From: UBA11986 sp031402435
GTDB taxonomy: Bacteria > Bacteroidota > Ignavibacteria > UBA10030 > UBA6906
Assembly (NCBI GenBank): GCA_031402435.1
Contig: JANNSJ010000024.1
Coordinates: 18,054 to 82,053 of the forward strand
Direction of reading: 5' to 3'
DNA: 64,000 bases
The translations under genes were made by a program, and so were the position numbers. Every line of letters starts with the position of its first letter. Position 1 is the stretch's first letter. Shown in pieces: positions 26,879 through 33,597 of the stretch. The notes below the pieces were generated by a model. It was given only the letters and a program-made list of their open reading frames with translations. It searched no databases and was not told the origin of the DNA.

Positions 26879-27106
26879 TCAATCCAGGCCACACGTTCCG
26901 CCGCAACATCCACTGTCTGTAGAACAGGAGGGTGCAACATCCAGTGAAGAACCATGCCCCATTGCAACGTTGGGTGCGGAGAGTAGCCGCGTGTGTTCCT
27001 TCGATGTACATGAAGGACAGACAACATCGTCAATTACTTCCCGCACTTTATGGAACACATCGTAGGTTTTGTCACAGCCATTACACTTGTAATCGTAGAT
27101 CGGCAT
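26879..27106 (-). CDS. FmdB-type zinc ribbon protein
   Basis: A 75-aa protein with the FmdB/CxxC_CXXC_SSSS zinc ribbon: MPIYDYKCNGC with Cys8 and Cys11, and CPSC at 30-33. The C-terminal tail is Cys-rich (CSTDSGCCGGTCG), beyond what the ribbon needs. Such proteins are regulatory or of unknown function. It sits between the OsmC-like and rhodanese genes. Confidence 0.88.
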   Translation of the reverse strand: MPIYDYKCNGCDKTYDVFHKVREVIDDVVCPSCTSKEHTRLLSAPNVAMGHGSSLDVAPSCSTDSGCCGGTCGLD

Positions 27107-27132
27107 GAAACGATCCTTCCTTCATCCTATTG

Positions 27133-27588
27133 CTAGTTCGCCAGCGATGGGGAGTGCTCTTTAATCCGAGCCGGTTCGATCCTGTACGAGTGGGTGATCT
27201 TGACCTTTGGCGTGAGCATTGCTGACACAGAACAGTACTTTGTAGTCGAGAGATCGATGGCACGTTCAACATCCGTTGAACTGACACCGTCGCCAAAGAA
27301 TACATACTCAACGTGAATGTCGGTGAACACTTTGGGATGCTCCTGGGCCTCTTCGCATGTAAGATACATCTCAAATCCCTGAAGAGGTACACGTTTCTTC
27401 TTCAGAATGTTCACCACATCGCTTGCAGTACACCCCGCGAGGGCGTAGAGCACAAGTTCCTTTGGCCGGGATCCAGCTTCCGTTCCACCCACTGCAATCG
27501 GCCCATCCATAGTGACCCAATGATTCGAATCTCCCTTTGCCGCAAACGCAAGCCCATCCATCTGTTTTAGCATCACATGTTTTGTCAT
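27133..27588 (-). CDS. OsmC family thiol peroxidase-like protein
   Basis: A 151-aa OsmC/Ohr-fold protein. The two conserved cysteines are visible: Cys53 in ALAGCTASDV and Cys119 in TTKYCSVSAML. These form the redox pair of the family, which reduces organic hydroperoxides or acts on reactive sulfur species. The ATG at 27588 is the family-like start. A matching ECF-type promoter lies 50 bases upstream at 27638-27664, so the gene can be expressed apart from the DUF6132 gene before it. Confidence 0.9.
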   Translation of the reverse strand: MTKHVMLKQMDGLAFAAKGDSNHWVTMDGPIAVGGTEAGSRPKELVLYALAGCTASDVVNILKKKRVPLQGFEMYLTCEEAQEHPKVFTDIHVEYVFFGDGVSSTDVERAIDLSTTKYCSVSAMLTPKVKITHSYRIEPARIKEHSPSLAN

Positions 27589-27637
27589 TGTTGTCCGTTC
27601 CCTCGATTCTCGATTGTGAACTTTTACTACATAATCA

Positions 27638-27664
27638 GATGCAGCGAAGCAAGGAAAAGGGTCA
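27638..27664 (-). promoter_or_regulatory. ECF-type promoter, copy A (before the OsmC-like gene)
   Basis: On the minus strand TGACCC (27664-27659) and TGCATC (27643-27638) are 15 bases apart, with a T-rich start of the spacer as in copies B and C. The TGA of the -35 element is also the stop codon of the DUF6132 gene. Confidence 0.65.
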
Positions 27665-27859
27665 CGTCTTGGCGGCGGCTTGCCTATCCTTTGACGACCA
27701 ACCGGCAACCGTTCCGACGAGAACTCCGTAGCCTGTGCTGATGAATGGATTCGACGAAATTGGACATGCGCCACTTGCACAGCCAATGAAATAGTAATAT
27801 GCAAAACCGGCCATTCCTCCTGCCAGAGCAAGCAGTCCACGTTTCAGCCAGATATTCAT
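27662..27859 (-). CDS. DUF6132 family small membrane protein (copy 1)
   Basis: A 65-aa protein with two hydrophobic segments and the block YYYFIGCASGACPISSNPFIS, the DUF6132 pattern. It is a paralogue of the protein at 26321 but not a recent duplicate, judging from differences outside the core. The start at 27859 overlaps the preceding 80-aa gene by 4 bases, a sign of translational coupling. Confidence 0.86.
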   Translation of the reverse strand: MNIWLKRGLLALAGGMAGFAYYYFIGCASGACPISSNPFISTGYGVLVGTVAGWSSKDRQAAAKT

Positions 27860-28098
27860 GTGTGATTCTCTTTCCACTGCCGGATGATGACCTCGTCGAG
27901 ATATGCCGATGTTGCATTGATAAGCAACTCACTCTCGCATTCCGCCTTGAACCGATTGCACCACACTTTCTTGATTGTCATTGCGTCACCATGCGAACGA
28001 GCAAGTATAATTCGGCGTTCTGCTTCTTTGCAGTATTCCTGTACCAACCCATGTTGAACGGCATTGATTGGATGCTCTACCGTAGACTCCATGGTCAT
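27856..28098 (-). CDS. Hypothetical 80-aa protein
   Basis: A soluble, charged, mostly helical sequence with two cysteines (VWCNRFKAEC) that I do not recognise. It overlaps the DUF2892 gene by 4 bases upstream and the DUF6132 gene by 4 bases downstream (both ATGA), which makes it likely to be real and co-translated. Nothing more can be said about function. Confidence 0.65.
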   Translation of the reverse strand: MTMESTVEHPINAVQHGLVQEYCKEAERRIILARSHGDAMTIKKVWCNRFKAECESELLINATSAYLDEVIIRQWKENHT

Positions 28099-28313
28099 TT
28101 CACCTGTGTAGGAGCTTGTTTTCTGGTGGATATTTTGAATGGCAGATAGAGTGGACAGAAACTCACCAGGCTCGTTCCCAGAAACACAACTGCCAGCACA
28201 CCAAGCCCAGTCGCAATTACCCCTGCAATCTGACCGGTGAACAGAAGTGTCACAATTACAAGCGCTGCTAACACTCTGATGACCCGATCTGCGGTTCCCA
28301 TGTTCTTCTTCAT
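28095..28313 (-). CDS. DUF2892 (YgaP-like) inner membrane protein
   Basis: A 72-aa protein with the DUF2892 pattern: MGTADRVIRVLAALVI, two membrane helices, and SFCPLYLPFKIST. The domain is often fused or adjacent to rhodanese domains, as in YgaP, which fits the rhodanese in this module. It is first in a coupled trio with the 80-aa gene and a DUF6132 gene, and has its own ECF-type promoter at 28361. Confidence 0.9.
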   Translation of the reverse strand: MKKNMGTADRVIRVLAALVIVTLLFTGQIAGVIATGLGVLAVVFLGTSLVSFCPLYLPFKISTRKQAPTQVK

Positions 28314-28360
28314 TTTCTTCCTTTGATGAATGTGAATAGTGGCAGGACTGTACTAGATAC

Positions 28361-28386
28361 GATGCAGCGAAAAAGAAAAAGGGTCA
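28361..28386 (-). promoter_or_regulatory. ECF-type promoter, copy B (before the DUF2892 gene)
   Basis: On the minus strand TGACCC (28386-28381), a 14-base spacer starting TTTTTC, and TGCATC (28366-28361). The start codon of the DUF2892 gene is 48 bases downstream. Confidence 0.68.
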
Positions 28387-28398
28387 GAATGTGTGAAG

Positions 28399-28653
28399 TT
28401 ACTTTGCAGCCCGGCGGTGAGGAGAGAGACGTGATTTCCATGCAATGTTGATGGTTTTGATAAGCCGCCTGTGTGTTGCAGATGGAACCCGCGGACTTGG
28501 TGCCGACTTGTATAGCGAAACGGTCTTCTTCACGGAATCCAACAATGCTGCGCAGTCAGGACATGTTTCGAGGTGCTTCAACACCTGTCGGCATTTGGCC
28601 GAGTGGGGGTTGAGGTTGTCACAGATGCGAAGGTATGCTTGCTTACACTTCAT
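28399..28653 (-). CDS. Zinc-binding anti-sigma factor of the first ECF pair
   Basis: An 84-aa protein with the ZAS motif HX3CX2C (His27, Cys31, Cys34 in HLETCPDC) and further Cys at 3, 11 and 21. The motif is typical of small anti-sigma factors that bind region 2 of an ECF sigma factor and release it upon thiol oxidation or metal change. There is no membrane helix, so it acts in the cytosol. Its ATG overlaps the sigma stop codon by 4 bases. Confidence 0.85.
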   Translation of the reverse strand: MKCKQAYLRICDNLNPHSAKCRQVLKHLETCPDCAALLDSVKKTVSLYKSAPSPRVPSATHRRLIKTINIAWKSRLSPHRRAAK

Positions 28654-29255
28654 TGTTTCACCTTTGTATTGGAACTCATATACGGCGTCAGTTCGGTTCT
28701 GAGGAACGCCCGAGCCCTGCGCAGGCGTGACTTTGTTGCTTCCGCTGAAAGGCCGAGAATCTCTGCCGTTTCTTCCCCTGATTTTCCTTCAAGATCTCTG
28801 AGCACAAACACGAGTCTGTATTCTACAGGCAGTTTCAGAACTGCTTTGTCCAGATGGGTCTGAAACTCTTTCTTGATCAGGATATCAGCCGGAGTCTCCT
28901 CCCACTTCGCAATACTCTTGGCGAATGTTCCATCGTCCTTCATTGGCGGATCATCCAATGATTCGAGGAGATCGTCGAGTTTCCTCCTCCGGTGCGTCAT
29001 CAGGCAATTGTTCGTCACGATGCTATAAAGCCACGTGCTGAACTTGGACTTGCCATCGAAGGAGTCAAGTTTGCGATACACGGTGATGAAGGTATCCTGA
29101 AGGGCTTCCTCAGCCTTCTTCCGGTCCCGGCAGACCTTGTACGAGAACCTGTACACAGTCTCTTCGTAACGATTCACCAGCGCGGTAAATGCTGACTTGT
29201 CTCCCTGACTGACAGCTCGAATCAGTTGTTCGTCAGTTTTCCCGACTGTCTTCAA
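28650..29255 (-). CDS. ECF sigma factor, first pair (RpoE/SigR-like)
   Basis: A 201-aa sigma factor. Region 2 is seen in FTALVNRYEETVYRFSYKVC and KKAEEALQDTFITVYRKL, region 4 in LKLPVEYRLVFVLRDLEGKS with SRLRRARAFLR. It starts with TTG at 29255, only 7 bases from a predicted -10 element, so the message is probably leaderless. It is followed by a coupled zinc-type anti-sigma gene. Three matching promoter sites in this region, including its own, suggest autoregulation and control of the thiol module. Inducer unknown. Confidence 0.92.
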   Translation of the reverse strand: MKTVGKTDEQLIRAVSQGDKSAFTALVNRYEETVYRFSYKVCRDRKKAEEALQDTFITVYRKLDSFDGKSKFSTWLYSIVTNNCLMTHRRRKLDDLLESLDDPPMKDDGTFAKSIAKWEETPADILIKKEFQTHLDKAVLKLPVEYRLVFVLRDLEGKSGEETAEILGLSAEATKSRLRRARAFLRTELTPYMSSNTKVKQ

Positions 29256-29262
29256 TATGTTG

Positions 29263-29288
29263 GATGCAGTTGAAATGGAAATGGGTCA
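29263..29288 (-). promoter_or_regulatory. ECF-type promoter, copy C (before the first ECF sigma gene)
   Basis: On the minus strand TGACCC (29288-29283), a 14-base spacer starting ATTTCC, and TGCATC (29268-29263). The sigma gene starts 8 bases further on, so transcription would begin at or next to the start codon. Confidence 0.65.
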
Positions 29289-29402
29289 CGCTGCGGGCCC
29301 GCACACGTTGCATGAGGTTTAGCCTGAGAATTAACGTACAAAAAGTCACGCTCTACAGCAATAGATATCCATGAAACCTTGCCACTTAAATTGATGCTGT
29401 CA

Positions 29403-29549
29403 GCATCGTTGGTGGGTGCGGAAGTGCAAAGGCCGCTTGCGACTGTTGTCATCGGCGGGCTGATAAGCTCCACCTTCTTGACGCTTGTTGTGCTTCCGGT
29501 AATTTTTGATTGGATTGAACAACATAAAACAAAATCCGTTAGTACATAG
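29403..29549 (+). pseudogene. 3' remnant of a czcA-type gene (copy 2)
   Basis: The plus-strand frame reads GAEVQRPLATVVIGGL, then STFLTLVVLP and a charged tail ending KSVST with a TAG stop at 29547. This is the intact C-terminus of a CzcA-like pump without any of the preceding thousand residues. The remainder of 29289-29402 has no recognisable coding potential. Confidence 0.8.
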
Positions 29550-29556
29550 AAGCCGC

Positions 29557-29610
29557 AGGTTGATTTCCCATCATATTCTCATATATTTATGCGGCAGACT
29601 TAACCGGTCA
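29557..29610 (+). repeat. 54-bp conserved element, right copy
   Basis: Matches 23372-23425 at 51 of 54 positions. It contains TTG-N19-TATATTTA, a near match to the housekeeping promoter pattern. It lies 8 bases after the stop codon of the czcA remnant and about 100 bases before the second ECF sigma gene, which it might help to express. Confidence 0.75.
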
Positions 29611-29671
29611 ATGATCGGTCAAGTCCACCGCCCTCTTTGTCCACGGCCACCACTATTTGGCTGCTGCCCCG

Positions 29672-29698
29672 GGAACTCTTTTGCCACTGAAGCGTCTA
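29672..29698 (+). promoter_or_regulatory. ECF-type promoter of the second ECF sigma gene
   Basis: GGAAC at 29672-29676 and CGTCTA at 29693-29698 with a 16-base spacer form a classical ECF-class promoter. The ATG of the sigma gene at 29712 follows after 13 bases, giving a very short leader. The elements differ from the TGACCC/TGCATC set, so the two sigma factors should not cross-read. Confidence 0.6.
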
Positions 29699-29711
29699 TT
29701 ATGTAGACGAT

Positions 29712-30341
29712 ATGCCAACTCCCAGCTCTCAACAACTCGATGTCCGACAAGCGTTCAAGGAAATCTTGATGCCGCTTGTGAACGACCTGCACCGCGTGGC
29801 GTTTGAGCTATGCCGTTCCAGTAATGATGCAGAAGAACTGGTTGCCGAGACGGTTGTTCGTGCATGCCAAAGCTACGCAACACTCCGTGATGCTACAAAA
29901 GCCAGGCAATGGCTGCTCCGCATTCTCACCAACACGTTCATCAGCACTCGCCGTTCAAAAAAGATCCGCCAGGAAGTTCCTTATGATGAAGAAGAGGGTC
30001 CATTCTCTTTGTTCGAAGAGCTGGCTCCACCATCTTCGCAATGGGGAAACCCTGAACGGGAAATGATCAACAAATTCCTGAACGAGGACATCGATCAGGC
30101 GTTACGTGCACTTCCTGAGGAGTTCCGTGTTGCTGTTGTACTTTGCGACGTTGAAGGATACACATACGATGAGATCGCTCAGACACTGGATATCCCGGTC
30201 GGTACCGTGCGTTCACGTCTTTCCCGCGGAAGAAGCATTCTTCAGAAACAGTTATACCATCATGCAGTTGAACGGGGGTGGACTACCCCGACGAAATCAC
30301 CGAAAGGTAAGAGCGATGACAAACAATGCGAATGTGAGTAA
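29712..30341 (+). CDS. ECF sigma factor, second pair
   Basis: A 209-aa sigma factor with region 2 (HRVAFELCRSSNDAEELVAET, TKARQWLLRILTNTFIST) and region 4 (LPEEFRVAVVLCDVEGYTY, GTVRSRLSRGRSILQKQL), of the SigR/RpoE-like kind. Its 3' end overlaps the anti-sigma gene by 26 bases. It is divergent from the first ECF pair, separated by the czcA remnant and the 54-bp element. Downstream genes (methyltransferases, DsrE-like) may be targets or merely neighbours. Confidence 0.93.
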   Translation: MPTPSSQQLDVRQAFKEILMPLVNDLHRVAFELCRSSNDAEELVAETVVRACQSYATLRDATKARQWLLRILTNTFISTRRSKKIRQEVPYDEEEGPFSLFEELAPPSSQWGNPEREMINKFLNEDIDQALRALPEEFRVAVVLCDVEGYTYDEIAQTLDIPVGTVRSRLSRGRSILQKQLYHHAVERGWTTPTKSPKGKSDDKQCECE

Positions 30342-30567
30342 CATCAGTTGCGCGGAAGCGATCGATCTGATTGCGATGCAACTTGACAAGTCTGCAGGCG
30401 ATGTTGAGCGTTCGGCACTTGAGATGCACCTGAAGACGTGCCAACATTGTTTTGACAGGGTCGAATTTGAAATGCTGCTTAAGAATCGCCTCACGAGCAT
30501 GAAGGCGGATATCTCATCAGAGCAACTGGAGAGAAAAATCGATACACTCTTGAGTAGTTTCCAGTAG
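30316..30567 (+). CDS. Zinc-binding anti-sigma factor of the second ECF pair
   Basis: An 83-aa cytosolic protein with the HX3CX2C motif (His38, Cys42, Cys45 in HLKTCQHC) and an upstream Cys12 that could complete a zinc site, followed by the RsrA-like block EFEMLLKNRL. It overlaps the sigma gene end and has AAGG before its ATG. It probably holds the second sigma factor inactive until its zinc-thiol site is disturbed. Confidence 0.85.
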   Translation: MTNNANVSNISCAEAIDLIAMQLDKSAGDVERSALEMHLKTCQHCFDRVEFEMLLKNRLTSMKADISSEQLERKIDTLLSSFQ

Positions 30568-30630
30568 CTGAACTAGAGCCGATACCGAAAACAACGTACG
30601 CGAGAGACAATAGAAGGGATCAAATACGAC

Positions 30631-31413
30631 ATGGAAACCTCTGCCATCACAAAAGTTAACGCTGCAGAACTGGAACAGAAAGTGAAAAAGATGTACAGCG
30701 ATGTTGCGCTTCACCCCGAAGGCGAATATCATTTCGAAATGGGGCGTGGGCTTGCTGAGAAGTTGGGATATGAAGTACATGACCTTGACCGCATCCCAGC
30801 CGCTGCCATAGAATCATTTGCCGGGGTGGGATACTATTTTGACCTGGCAAATCTGAAGGAAGGTGAGCATGTGCTCGACCTCGGAAGCGGCTCAGGCATG
30901 GACGTTTTTGTTGCTGCATTGAAAGTAGGAAGTACCGGGCACGTTTCAGGCGTGGACATGACGGATGACCAACTTCAAAAATCGGAGCGGTTAAGGAAGG
31001 AACGTAGTATTGCCAATGTCTCGTTCCACAAAAGCTACATTGAACGGCTCCCTTTCCCTGATTCAAGTATTGATGCGGTTATCAGCAACGGCGTGATCAA
31101 TCTTTGTCCCGACAAAGGAAAAGTGTTTGCAGAAGTTGTCCGTATCCTGAAGCCTAATGGAAGAATGGTGATTGCAGATATTGTCACCGAGAAACAATTG
31201 CCTGACAACGTGGTGTGCAACTCAACATTATGGGCAGCCTGTATTGGTGGCGCCAGTCAGGAGGATGATTACGGCAATGCTATCAAGCAAGCAGGTATGG
31301 AAGTCCTTTATGTAAAAACAAATGAGGCGTATGGTTTCATTTCTAAATCTGCACAAGGGGCTTCGAAAGACTATGGCGTGAAGAGCATTTCTCTGTTTGC
31401 CCAGAAGAATTAA
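30631..31413 (+). CDS. SAM-dependent methyltransferase related to arsenite methyltransferase
   Basis: A 260-aa class I methyltransferase (VLDLGSGSGMDVFVAAL, VSGVDMTDDQL, FPDSSIDAVISNGVINLCPDK, RILKPNGRMVIADIV). The layout resembles ArsM, but the Cys of the ArsM block SNC is Gly here (SNGVINL), and no N-terminal ArsM-type Cys is seen; only WAACIGGA retains one. Methylation of arsenite by the usual mechanism is therefore doubtful. It follows the anti-sigma gene by 63 bases. Confidence 0.85.
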   Translation: METSAITKVNAAELEQKVKKMYSDVALHPEGEYHFEMGRGLAEKLGYEVHDLDRIPAAAIESFAGVGYYFDLANLKEGEHVLDLGSGSGMDVFVAALKVGSTGHVSGVDMTDDQLQKSERLRKERSIANVSFHKSYIERLPFPDSSIDAVISNGVINLCPDKGKVFAEVVRILKPNGRMVIADIVTEKQLPDNVVCNSTLWAACIGGASQEDDYGNAIKQAGMEVLYVKTNEAYGFISKSAQGASKDYGVKSISLFAQKN

Positions 31414-31557
31414 ACTTCAGATCAACTGTCACTAGATCGTCCGGGTAATAATGGGAAGATTGAGAGACCAACAGGTAGACAAACTTGACCCGTAACAGTT
31501 TATGGCTGAACTGGGTAAGCAGGTGATTCATCCGTAGGGAAAGGCCATCAAAACAGC

Positions 31558-32223
31558 ATGACGACGGAAACAGCAAAAGCTCACTGGGAAAGAATCTACC
31601 AGACAAAGCAGCCGAACGAAGTAAGTTGGTGGCAGGATACCCCAAAACCATCGCTCGACTTCATCCGGAGTTTCAACCTTCCGAAGAGCGCCCGCATCAT
31701 TGACGTTGGTGGAGGCGACAGTACGCTCGTTGATTTTCTGCTCGCCGAAGGATTCGAGAGTATTACAGTACTTGATATTTCAGAACACGCTCTTGCACGA
31801 GCGCAGCAGCGGCTTGGAGTCAACGCACAACGTGTGCAGTGGGTGGTCAGCGACGTGATGGAGTATCACCCCGAGGCGTCGTTCGATGTATGGCACGACA
31901 GAGCGGCATTTCATTTTCTCACGACCGGAACGCAGATTGCAAAATATCTTTCCGTAGCGCGGGAGGCAGTGAACAACAACGGCTATGTCACCATCGGAAC
32001 GTTCTCGATGAAGGGGCCGACAAAATGCAGCGGGCTTACCATCAAACAGTACAGCGACGAAGCGCTAACCGAACAACTCAACGACGGCTTCGAGAAAATT
32101 CGCTGCATCACTGAAAATCATACTACACCGTTCAAAACAACACAGAACTTTCTTTTCTGCTCATTCAAGCGACGGGAAAAGAGAGCGGCACATTCACAAA
32201 ACAAAAGGAGGATATATCCATGA
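31558..32223 (+). CDS. Class I SAM-dependent methyltransferase
   Basis: A 221-aa methyltransferase with AHWERIYQTKQPNEVSWWQD, the SAM motif IIDVGGGDST and FDVWHDRAAFHFL, resembling TPMT/NodS-like proteins of unknown substrate. Its stop codon overlaps the start of the DsrE-like gene (ATGA), so the two are likely translated together. The last about 18 residues are strongly basic and may be a non-conserved extension. Confidence 0.88.
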   Translation: MTTETAKAHWERIYQTKQPNEVSWWQDTPKPSLDFIRSFNLPKSARIIDVGGGDSTLVDFLLAEGFESITVLDISEHALARAQQRLGVNAQRVQWVVSDVMEYHPEASFDVWHDRAAFHFLTTGTQIAKYLSVAREAVNNNGYVTIGTFSMKGPTKCSGLTIKQYSDEALTEQLNDGFEKIRCITENHTTPFKTTQNFLFCSFKRREKRAAHSQNKRRIYP

Positions 32224-32726
32224 AATCGATCACCGTAATGCTTCTTGTTGTGGCGGTTTCCATTTCTCTGGCAGCTCCCGTAGCTTCGGGGCAGGTCAAC
32301 GACCCCATAGGGGAGTATGCCGCCCTTAAGGGAGTGGAATCTACGAAGATCGTCTTTGATGTCAGGACGGGCGCCCCAAAAATTGCAGCTCTACAATTGA
32401 AGCTCATCAGGCAGACACACAAGGATTTGATCGCTGGGAAGAAAACGCCGGTATCGACCGTGGTGTTCATCAGTCAATCCGTGAAGCTGGTATCCAGCAA
32501 CAGGGAAGGGTTCACGCCGGAAGAAATCCTGCTCCTGGATGAAATTGCCTCAACGGTGTCGGCCCTCTCAAAGGATGGCATCGGACTTGAGCTCTGTCTT
32601 GTTGCAGCGGGAGTCCACAAGGTTGACCCTGCATCGGTGCTACCGGAAATCACAAAAGTGGAGAACGGGTATATCTCTCTCATCGGCTATCAAGCGAAAG
32701 GGTATTCATTGGTACCTGTATATTGA
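32220..32726 (+). CDS. Exported DsrE/DsrF-like protein
   Basis: A 168-aa protein with a signal peptide (VMLLVVAVSISLAAPVASG) and a DsrE/F-like fold (IVFDVRTGAPKIAALQLKLI, VVFISQSVKLVSS, LELCLVAAGVHKVD). DsrE proteins handle persulfide sulfur in the cytosol; the exported single-domain type is of unknown role. AAGGAGG gives it the strongest ribosome binding site of this region. A single Cys (ELCLVA) is in the place of the family's active residue. Confidence 0.82.
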   Translation: MKSITVMLLVVAVSISLAAPVASGQVNDPIGEYAALKGVESTKIVFDVRTGAPKIAALQLKLIRQTHKDLIAGKKTPVSTVVFISQSVKLVSSNREGFTPEEILLLDEIASTVSALSKDGIGLELCLVAAGVHKVDPASVLPEITKVENGYISLIGYQAKGYSLVPVY

Positions 32727-32770
32727 GAGAAGCAGAGTGAGTGCGTAGCAACAGACAAAAGGTACACCGC

Positions 32771-33595
32771 ATGTCGAGTGGTCAAACATGGCGAGCAGCC
32801 TCGCAGCAGCTCGCCGTTGAGTATTCTTCCTATGCCGTTGAGTATGATCGCCTGTGGAGTCCGGTAATCCTCCCCATGGGTCTGCCGCTCTTGAGTGCTT
32901 TCCGATTTCCAGATGCAACCAGCGTTCTTGACCTTGGAGCGGGTGCCGGAGCGCTGCTGCCTTACCTGCGAACTCAGGCGCCCAAGGCGGTTGTCTGCGG
33001 AGTGGATTACTCCGAAGGCATGCTGCAGGTTGCGCAACAGAAGGGCGGGCGGTTTCTCAGCGTTATGGATGCGCAGCAACTTGGCATTCGTACAGAATCA
33101 TTTGATGTCGCGGTACTCATGTTCATCCTATTTCACCTCCCTAACCCGCAAGCTGGACTCGCCGAAGCAGCGCGTGTTCTTCGGTCTGGTGGCGCCATTG
33201 GAATAACCACATGGGCCGACGACCCGGCCCTGCCCGGTATGGTAATTTGGAATGAGGAACTTGATAGTGTTGGAGCTGGTCCGGATCCACGAGACCCTGC
33301 AGTGATGCAGCACGGACTGGTTGGCAACAGCGAGACAATGGCACGTCTGCTTGAAGAAGTCGGTCTTAAACCGATTGAACTATGGACGCAAAAGTTTGAG
33401 CATCGTTGGGATCATGAAGGTCTCTTGGCCCTTCAATTGGGTTGTGGCATGACCAGGCGGCGTATCTTCACACTTGATCAGGAGAGGAAAGCGCTTTGTA
33501 TCCAGAGGGTACGAAAGAGGCTTGTTGAGATTCCGGAACACGAGTTGGTCTGGCGGCCTGAAGTACTATTCTCAATAGGGACCGCAAGCCGCTAG
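32771..33595 (+). CDS. Class I SAM-dependent methyltransferase (type 11)
   Basis: A 274-aa protein with the SAM-binding motif VLDLGAGAGALLPYL, CGVDYSEGMLQVA and the post-motif LRSGGAIGITTW. The substrate is unknown. The ATG at 32771 is preferred to an in-frame GTG 30 bases upstream. It ends 2 bases from the stop of the convergent hslU gene, with no visible terminator between them. Confidence 0.87.
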   Translation: MSSGQTWRAASQQLAVEYSSYAVEYDRLWSPVILPMGLPLLSAFRFPDATSVLDLGAGAGALLPYLRTQAPKAVVCGVDYSEGMLQVAQQKGGRFLSVMDAQQLGIRTESFDVAVLMFILFHLPNPQAGLAEAARVLRSGGAIGITTWADDPALPGMVIWNEELDSVGAGPDPRDPAVMQHGLVGNSETMARLLEEVGLKPIELWTQKFEHRWDHEGLLALQLGCGMTRRRIFTLDQERKALCIQRVRKRLVEIPEHELVWRPEVLFSIGTASR

Positions 33596-33597
33596 GG

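Noticed and set aside
29252..29473. Minus-strand 73-codon ORF upstream of the first ECF sigma gene
   Set aside because: It is the shadow of the plus-strand czcA remnant; the same spurious frame is seen opposite the intact czcA end near 11832-12023.
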